From positions 1,364,001-1,428,000 of the forward strand of contig OY771913.1 in the NCBI GenBank assembly GCA_963674975.1: 64,000 nt of DNA. Reading direction: 5' to 3'. Both the position numbers and the translations under genes were made by a program. The notes under the pieces are model-generated. The model made no database searches. It worked only from the letters and a program-made list of their open reading frames with translations, and was not told the origin of the DNA. Positions 59,936 through 64,000 of the stretch are shown here, piece by piece. The DNA is from UBA4781 sp963674975 (lineage in GTDB: Bacteria; Chloroflexota; Anaerolineae; Anaerolineales; Anaerolineaceae). Position 1 is the stretch's first letter, and each line of letters opens with the position of its first letter.

Positions 59936-61084
59936 ATGAAAAAAGCATTCTTCTATTTTTGTCTCTCCACCATACTCCTGGCAAGCTGTCAATCTGAACC
60001 TGCAGCGCAAATCGCTGAAAGTATTCCTTCCTCAACAGCAGAGATAGCCGCGGCGGATGAATCGAACTCAGAGATTTCTCCCACCCCCACCACACAGATC
60101 TTTATCAACCCTCTCACCGGGCTTCCGGTATCCGATCCATCCATCCTGGAGCGCATGCCGATCATGGTGAAAGTTTCGAATTTTCCGCGCGAAGGCAGAC
60201 CGCACGCCGGTCTTTCTTTTGCGGATATCGTCTTCGATTACTACATCGGGTATGGCACGAACCGCTTTCTGGCAGTTTTCTACGGCTCTGACAGCCCCAG
60301 CATCGGACCGGTGCGCTCCGGTCGGCTTGTGGACGCGGAACTGGTGCGCCTGTATTGGGGCATTCTGGGTTACGGCAGCGCCGATGAGGATACGGACGCC
60401 TACCTAGTGCAGGCATTGGGGGATCGCGCCATTTCTTATCTTGAAGCGCCCTGCCCGGCTTTCTGCGGGGAGGATACTCACAGCGTGATCGGAGTGTTCG
60501 CTAGCAGCGCGGATATCAGCGCGTTTGCCAAGGAGAACGCCATCGACCTGGGCGGCAATCCCGATATCGAGGGCATGGTCTTCAGCGAACAGGTGCCCGC
60601 AGGCGGAACACCGGTCGAACAGGTCAATGTTCTTTTCAATTACTACAACCGCGCCGAATGGAAATATGATGCTGCTTCCGGCACTTACCTGCGCTGGATC
60701 GAGGAAATGGAAGGAGAGGAAGAGGACGGCAATTTCAGGATGATCCCGCTGGTCGACCGAGTGACCGGAGAACAGCTGCACTTCGATAACCTCATCATCC
60801 TGTTCGCCCATTACATCGAAAACGCACCCAGCGAATACGAGATCGAGATCATGAAGAACATCGAAGGCAAACACGCTGTTTTCTACCGCGACGGGCAGAT
60901 GTTCGAAGGGCAGTGGAAAGTGCCCAGCGACAATGCTCCCATCCAATTTTTCGACAGCTCCGGAAATGCCTTCGCGCTCAAGCCCGGCAACACCTGGATC
61001 GTGATCGCGGATGATAATTCCATTTTCAACCAGAAAGAAAGCGGCACATGGGAGCTCTTTTTCATGCTCTCGCCGGACGCATAA
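59936..61084 (+). CDS. DUF3048 lipoprotein (YerB-like)
   Basis: The protein has 382 residues. The signal ends ILLASCQSE (lipobox). After an acidic Ser/Thr-rich linker the DUF3048 domain starts with FINPLTGLPVSDP and holds the family blocks MVKVSNFPREGRPHAGLSFADI, GTNRFLAVFYG, IGPVRSGRLVDAEL and FYRDGQMFEGQWK near the end. B. subtilis YerB is a relative of unknown function. It is attached to the outside of the membrane. Its mRNA may start at a TATAAT 23 bases before AAGGA. Confidence 0.92.
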   Translation: MKKAFFYFCLSTILLASCQSEPAAQIAESIPSSTAEIAAADESNSEISPTPTTQIFINPLTGLPVSDPSILERMPIMVKVSNFPREGRPHAGLSFADIVFDYYIGYGTNRFLAVFYGSDSPSIGPVRSGRLVDAELVRLYWGILGYGSADEDTDAYLVQALGDRAISYLEAPCPAFCGEDTHSVIGVFASSADISAFAKENAIDLGGNPDIEGMVFSEQVPAGGTPVEQVNVLFNYYNRAEWKYDAASGTYLRWIEEMEGEEEDGNFRMIPLVDRVTGEQLHFDNLIILFAHYIENAPSEYEIEIMKNIEGKHAVFYRDGQMFEGQWKVPSDNAPIQFFDSSGNAFALKPGNTWIVIADDNSIFNQKESGTWELFFMLSPDA

Positions 61085-61123
61085 CATCTATAATTAAAAG
61101 GAATCTTCTTACACAGTTCTTAT

Positions 61124-61151
61124 TTGGTATATAAGAAAGATTCGCTATACT
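61124..61151 (+). promoter_or_regulatory. Promoter of the rhomboid gene
   Basis: TTGGTA (61124-61129) and TATACT (61146-61151) are 16 bases apart, 20 bases before the ATG at 61172. Confidence 0.55.
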
Positions 61152-61171
61152 CTTATGAGAAAGAGAGACCT

Positions 61172-61867
61172 ATGATCCCGATTCGAGATACCCAACGCAC
61201 CAGCCGTTTTCCCATCATGAACTGGCTCATCATCATTGCCAATGTGCTTGTTTTCATGCTGGAATACTTCACATCTTCAAGCTTTTCCAACCAGTTCATT
61301 TCCACGTTTGCCCTCACGCCTGCCAATATCAGCTTCAGCAATCCCGCTTCCCTGCTGCCTTTCTTCACCCACATGTTCCTGCACGGAAGCTGGTACCACC
61401 TCATCAGCAACATGTGGTTCCTGATGATCTTCGGCGACAATATCGAAGACCGGCTGGGTTCCTTCCGCTACCTGCTTTTCTATTTGCTGGGCGGACTCAG
61501 CGCAGCCCTGATGCAGTATGTCTTTGAGCCCACCTCCATCCTCCCCACACTGGGAGCCAGCGGCGCCATTGCGGCGGTCATGGGCGCTTATTTCATCCTT
61601 TACCCCGCCTCCCGGGTGGTAACTTTTGTTCCCATCTTCATCTTCGGCGGTTTTATCCGCCTGCCTTCCATCATCTATCTGGGGATCTGGTTCGTGATGC
61701 AGATCTTCTCCGGCTTCACATCCTTCGCGGTAGGTTCCGGTACTGCGGGCGGAGTTGCCTGGTGGGCGCATATCGGCGGTTTCCTATTCGGCATGCTCTT
61801 CATCCGCGCCTTTGCTCCGCCGGTCACTTCGTACTACCCGGATGAAAGGCGCTACCCGCGTTGGTAG
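61172..61867 (+). CDS. Rhomboid family intramembrane serine protease
   Basis: The start at 61172 has AGAGAGA upstream and lies after the promoter. The 231-residue protein has six TM helices. HMFLHGSWYHLISNMWFL is the conserved helix 2 with the His and Asn; catalytic Ser130 is in LGASGAIAAVMG and catalytic His190 in WWAHIGGFLFGM. It cleaves TM helices of membrane proteins. A 40-residue Ile/Phe-rich cytoplasmic-side segment between helices is normal. Substrates unknown. Confidence 0.95.
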   Translation: MIPIRDTQRTSRFPIMNWLIIIANVLVFMLEYFTSSSFSNQFISTFALTPANISFSNPASLLPFFTHMFLHGSWYHLISNMWFLMIFGDNIEDRLGSFRYLLFYLLGGLSAALMQYVFEPTSILPTLGASGAIAAVMGAYFILYPASRVVTFVPIFIFGGFIRLPSIIYLGIWFVMQIFSGFTSFAVGSGTAGGVAWWAHIGGFLFGMLFIRAFAPPVTSYYPDERRYPRW

Positions 61868-62010
61868 AAATTCTTATAAATTTCTAAACTACCAGCTCTC
61901 AATACCTGTCTATAATAAAAATTAATCCAGAGACAAAATTCGGCTGCGCGCCGTAAGGTCAATTCAATGATCCTCTATCTCTGGTTTTTCATTTAATTTG
62001 CCGGGGTATT

Positions 62011-62027
62011 TACCGCATCTCGCGGTA
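62011..62027. repeat. Small inverted repeat in the 61868-62057 spacer
   Basis: TACCGCATCTCGCGGTA is a 6-bp inverted repeat with a 5-base centre, 31 bases before the next start. The remainder of the 190-base spacer shows no gene. Confidence 0.3.
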
Positions 62028-62057
62028 TCATTATGCCAGAACCTGTGGGAGGGAACT

Positions 62058-62462
62058 TTGCCAAAGATCAATTGGATGTATCTATGCGATTATGCTTATA
62101 GAGATGTAGCCGGCAAGACCAGCATCATCGGCATGTTCAGCAATATCAATGTGCTGCGCCTGCCTGCCAAATACCAGCAGCTTTTCACCATCCTGGAGAT
62201 GGATAAGATCGACAAAGAGCCCATCAAGCTGGAAGTGGTGATCTCCTCCCCCTCTGAAAAAGAAATTACCAAGCGCATCGTGCAGGAACTCAAGCCGCAG
62301 GGCGACGCGGGTAAGGTCATCAAGCTGACCATGATCTATGCTTTCTACGGCATCGATCTAACCGAAGAAGGGGAATATCATTTACTGCTGTTTTTGGATG
62401 GGAACTGCATTCACTCGATACCGTTTAGGGTACATATTTTACAGGTAAAGAAGAAAGCGTAG
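62058..62462 (+). CDS. DUF6941-like protein
   Basis: The likely start is TTG at 62058, preceded by GGGAGGG at good spacing; an ATG further upstream at 61998 reads an unconvincing N-terminus. The product has 134 residues, all beta-like: MYLCDYAYRDVAGKTSIIGMFSNI, then KLEVVISSPSEKE and EGEYHLLLFLDGN. The opening pattern and length match DUF6941 proteins, beta-sandwich proteins of unknown function found in many phyla. It is the last clearly coding plus-strand gene before the AT-rich stretch. Confidence 0.82.
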   Translation: MPKINWMYLCDYAYRDVAGKTSIIGMFSNINVLRLPAKYQQLFTILEMDKIDKEPIKLEVVISSPSEKEITKRIVQELKPQGDAGKVIKLTMIYAFYGIDLTEEGEYHLLLFLDGNCIHSIPFRVHILQVKKKA

Positions 62463-62551
62463 ATGAAATTTTCTCCTTTTTTATAAAAGGACTGTAAAAA
62501 TCAGAACAATAACTAGCGTATTAATCGTTAACACAGAAAATGATATCAATG

Positions 62552-62576
62552 AAACACATAAATTTTTGTGTTTTTT
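62552..62576 (+). terminator. Terminator-like hairpin in the AT-rich stretch
   Basis: The 7-bp stem AAACACA / TGTGTTT has an 8-base loop and TTT follows. It could end transcription from the DUF6941-like gene. Confidence 0.4.
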
Positions 62577-62620
62577 GTTGATTATAGTCATATTATTTTG
62601 TATTGCTGATAAATGTGGGA

Positions 62621-62671
62621 TGCCCCCTGGAGGAATGCGTTGCCTTCCCCCGCGCCGGGCGCCTGGGGGCA
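62621..62671. repeat. GC-rich imperfect palindrome inside an AT-rich stretch
   Basis: TGCCCCC (62621-62627) and GGGGGCA (62665-62671) enclose CCCCCGCGCCGGGCGCC, so several nested GC pairs are possible. It stands out sharply from the AT-rich surroundings (62480-62930), where I see no gene. A short AT hairpin, ATAGAA/TTCTAT (62695-62712), follows. Confidence 0.5.
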
Positions 62672-62834
62672 GTGTGTCGCTCCACCAGCCCATGATAGAA
62701 ACTATGTTCTATTTGCTGCTATTGTAGGGGAATTGGGGAGAATTGCAAGATACCGGAATAGGAATGTTTTTTACATACACCCAATTAAGAACTAATCTTA
62801 AAAACAATATGTTTTTAAGATATTTCTTCATATT

Positions 62835-62856
62835 AGAACTACAGTTCTGCTATAAT
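62835..62856 (+). promoter_or_regulatory. TATAAT promoter with a LexA/DinR-like palindrome before it
   Basis: AGAACTACAGTTCT (62835-62848) is a palindrome containing GAAC-N4-GTTC, the core of the Gram-positive-type LexA box. TATAAT follows at 62851-62856; the palindrome fills the spacer between -35 and -10. No good -35 is visible. It would drive the YjzC-like gene about 60 bases downstream. Confidence 0.45.
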
Positions 62857-62916
62857 TTATATGAGTGGTCAAAATAGCAATCATTATTCCCAATTTTTTT
62901 TAGAATAGGAGTTAAT

Positions 62917-63108
62917 ATAGCAAAGACTTACAAACCTGGTCAAAAAGCACCAGCATCAGGACAATACGAAATTGTTGGTCCGCGAGGTGGTAAAACGGGG
63001 GAAGAAAGAACAATAACAAAAAATGAACCTTGTCCACCAACTCCCGAGCCTGGCCAACAATACATTATTTCAGATCGAACAAAAAATAATGCTGGAAGAG
63101 GAAAATAA
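62917..63108 (+). CDS. YjzC-like small protein with a likely AUA start codon
   Basis: The open frame encodes 63 residues: [M]AKTYKPGQKAPASGQYEIV, then GPRGGKTGEERTITKNEP and CPPTPEPGQQYIISDRTKNN, ending AGRGK. It matches the YjzC family as I know it (KxGQxAPxSGxY, GPRGG, PPTPxPG). The codon at the conserved start position is ATA (62917), with a perfect AGGAG (62907-62911) five bases before it. No ATG, GTG or TTG exists between the upstream in-frame TAG and this point. It is too short for ordinary gene finding. Function unknown. Confidence 0.75.
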   Translation: MAKTYKPGQKAPASGQYEIVGPRGGKTGEERTITKNEPCPPTPEPGQQYIISDRTKNNAGRGK

Positions 63109-63137
63109 TTTTCAAAATATCTAAGAAAGGATCAAAC

Positions 63138-63272
63138 ATGTCAACTACTGGTGAAAAACCCGGAAAAGGAGTATATGTTTGTACCCATTGTAGACAAACG
63201 GTGGTGTTAGATGATGATTCAGATACACTTCCCCCTTGTCCCAAATGCAGCGGTACAGAGTATACGCCTTAA
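63138..63272 (+). CDS. 44-residue zinc-ribbon protein
   Basis: The ATG at 63138 follows AGAAAGGA. The product is STTGEKPGKGVYVCTHCRQT then VVLDDDSDTLPPCPKCSGTE; it has two CxxC knuckles (Cys 15, 18 and 34, 37), a rubredoxin-like/zinc-ribbon fold. It lies 29 bases after the YjzC-like gene and is probably cotranscribed. Similar small proteins with 'LPPCPKC' occur widely; the role is unknown. Confidence 0.72.
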   Translation: MSTTGEKPGKGVYVCTHCRQTVVLDDDSDTLPPCPKCSGTEYTP

Positions 63273-63281
63273 AAATAAATT

Positions 63282-63314
63282 ACATGAAGGGAAAAACATA
63301 GCTCACCTTCATGT
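63282..63314. repeat. Inverted repeat after the zinc-ribbon gene
   Basis: ACATGAAGG and CCTTCATGT form a 9-bp stem with a 15-base loop just past the stop. There is no T-run, so it may be a weak terminator or an mRNA 3' end. Confidence 0.4.
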
Positions 63315-63360
63315 TACATCTCACCAAGACAAATTCAAACCAGCCCGTAAGTCGTAGTTT

Positions 63361-63456
63361 ATCGATTGTCTCGCTTCATTGCGACTTTTCGATATTAATG
63401 ACCACGACATGGAGAGATCCATCGGTCGTTTCACTTCCTCTGGATGACGTTAGAGA
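63361..63456. repeat. Probable decayed dispersed intergenic repeat
   Basis: The stretch reads GATTGTCTCGCTTCATTGCG and later GGAGAGATCCATCGGTCGTT followed by TCACTTCCTCTGGATGACG. These look like worn copies of the dispersed intergenic repeats with GATTGCTTCGCTTCGCTCGC or GAGATCCCTCGGTCGCTTCA cores found in many genomes. No convincing coding sequence is present between 63273 and 63519. Confidence 0.35.
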
Positions 63457-63519
63457 ACAAGCGAATGGGTTTCTTCCCCTGCAGGCAGTGTAAGTATTCA
63501 CAAAGCACAACAGATAATA

Positions 63520-64000
63520 CTAATTAACCCAATCCAGTTCCAGCTCATGCAAAGTATGCCGGGTGGGTTTTCCTTCCGCATCCCAGCCAGCAAGAGAATA
63601 ATATTCCTGCATTGCCTCTTCCAATTCCCCGGGAGGAATGAACAAACCATCCGTTGGACCACCTTTCAATTTTTGATGCATCTTTTCCGGGACGCAATCA
63701 GCCTCTTTCCCTACTCCTTCACGCTCATTGAAAGCACGCATTAAATTCAACCTGCGGCGCCCGACCAGCAGCAGGTCTTTCAGCTCAACGGACCAACCCG
63801 TGACTGCATTTACAAGATCGACCAGTTCCCAAGGGCGATACAGCTGCCAGACCGGACCGTATACGAAGTTACAGCAGTTCAACGTATCCAGCAGACTGTA
63901 AAAGTACTGCGTGTTCAGGGCAAAGGCAACCTTTTCCGAATTGATAACAGTGTTCGGCTGCGGATGTGTTAATCCCAGTGCGGTCATCCCGGGAGATTCT
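63520..64000 (-). CDS. Aldehyde:ferredoxin oxidoreductase, C-terminal part (5' end outside window)
   Basis: The frame is open through the right edge, so this is the last 160 residues of a longer protein (family about 600-700). It shows the C-terminal AOR pattern: SLLDTLNCCNFVYGPVW with the Cys that ligates the 4Fe-4S cluster, LVDLVNAVTGWSV, GRRRLNLMRAFNEREG and LEEAMQEYYSLAGWD with TRHTLHELEL at the end. The enzyme oxidises aldehydes using a tungsten- or molybdenum-pterin. It is typical of anaerobes and fits the proposed lifestyle. Confidence 0.92.
   Translation of the reverse strand, partial: ESPGMTALGLTHPQPNTVINSEKVAFALNTQYFYSLLDTLNCCNFVYGPVWQLYRPWELVDLVNAVTGWSVELKDLLLVGRRRLNLMRAFNEREGVGKEADCVPEKMHQKLKGGPTDGLFIPPGELEEAMQEYYSLAGWDAEGKPTRHTLHELELDWVN

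Noticed and set aside
59853..60095. N-terminal extension of the B12-binding subunit
   Set aside because: The added 81 residues are unlike any mutase subunit and AGAGGA marks the start at 59852.
60404..61087. 227-codon open frame on the minus strand opposite the DUF3048 gene
   Set aside because: It lies fully antisense to a well-supported gene, has no recognisable domain and no ribosome site; it results from codon bias of the real gene.
62481..62693. 70-codon minus-strand frame in the AT-rich stretch
   Set aside because: Its N-terminal part comes from the GC palindrome and its hydrophobic end from AT-rich sequence; no ribosome site or family similarity.
63311..63493. 60-codon plus-strand frame before the AOR gene
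   Set aside because: It covers the probable decayed repeat and has no ribosome site or recognisable sequence.
1..64000. tRNA, rRNA, CRISPR arrays, phage genes or complete insertion sequences
   Set aside because: I looked for T-loop motifs, evenly spaced repeats, transposase and integrase motifs and found none. This by-eye search could miss a divergent tRNA or small RNA.

Overview
The window looks like a chromosomal segment of a Chloroflexota bacterium, most likely an Anaerolineae/Anaerolineaceae-type anaerobe. This is inferred from gene content, not from a marker gene: short archaeal-type AspRS, Elp3 radical-SAM/GNAT enzyme, many lipoproteins with 'TPTPT'-style linkers, DUF3048 and DUF5054 proteins, methylmalonyl-CoA chaperone genes and a broad set of sugar-use genes. 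GC is moderate, genes are tightly packed on both strands, and I see no rRNA, tRNA, CRISPR array, complete IS or prophage.

Layout. 1-4.3 kb: minus-strand unit maf, penicillin-binding protein, rsgA and the start of a solute-binding lipoprotein. 4.3-7.6 kb: FemAB-like acetyltransferase, M20 peptidase, a low-complexity protein. 7.7-13.2 kb: carbohydrate locus (GH38-like DUF5054 protein facing a GPH-type transporter, esterase and PHP hydrolase). 13.4-20.4 kb: housekeeping (methyltransferase, elp3, alpha/beta hydrolase, primary sigma factor, YceD, rdgB, rarA). 20.5-26.1 kb: sugar-acid/pentose-phosphate cluster: AraD/UlaF-like epimerase, BtpA/SgcQ-like barrel, RPE-family epimerase, DeoR regulator and a very clear UlaG. 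A DeoR/GlpR-type palindrome overlaps the btpA promoter. 26.1-29.6 kb: TolB-like lipoprotein, then small protein, Cys-cluster protein, methyltransferase and XdhC. 29.6-32.9 kb: CoA-transferase pair and a P5C-dehydrogenase-like enzyme.

33.1-37.3 kb: a self-contained beta-glucoside/cellobiose PTS operon: TetR regulator with a palindromic operator at its own promoter, then IIB, IIC, IIA and a GH4 phospho-glycosidase. 37.4-48.4 kb: orphan protein, histidine phosphatase, HAD hydrolase, two glycosyltransferases coupled to sbcCD, a C39-peptidase-like surface protein, AlkX/YcaQ-like glycosylase. 48.4-54.4 kb: DUF2179-type membrane protein, glucan phosphorylase, GH1 beta-glucosidase, thioredoxin-thioredoxin-CcdA fusion. 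54.4-59.9 kb: aspS, GNAT, prs, mutM and a 58-residue membrane protein; then the B12-binding mutase subunit with meaB. 59.9-62.5 kb: DUF3048 lipoprotein, rhomboid protease, DUF6941-like protein. 62.5-63.5 kb: AT-rich, lightly coded stretch with a GC-rich palindrome, a decayed repeat and two tiny genes: a YjzC-like protein that seems to start at AUA and a zinc-ribbon protein. The window ends inside an aldehyde:ferredoxin oxidoreductase.

The most notable observations are the YjzC-like/zinc-ribbon pair with its AUA start and GAAC-N4-GTTC promoter palindrome, the Ula-like cluster with a predicted DeoR operator, several promoters implying leaderless mRNAs, and small genes that a 60-codon cutoff misses.
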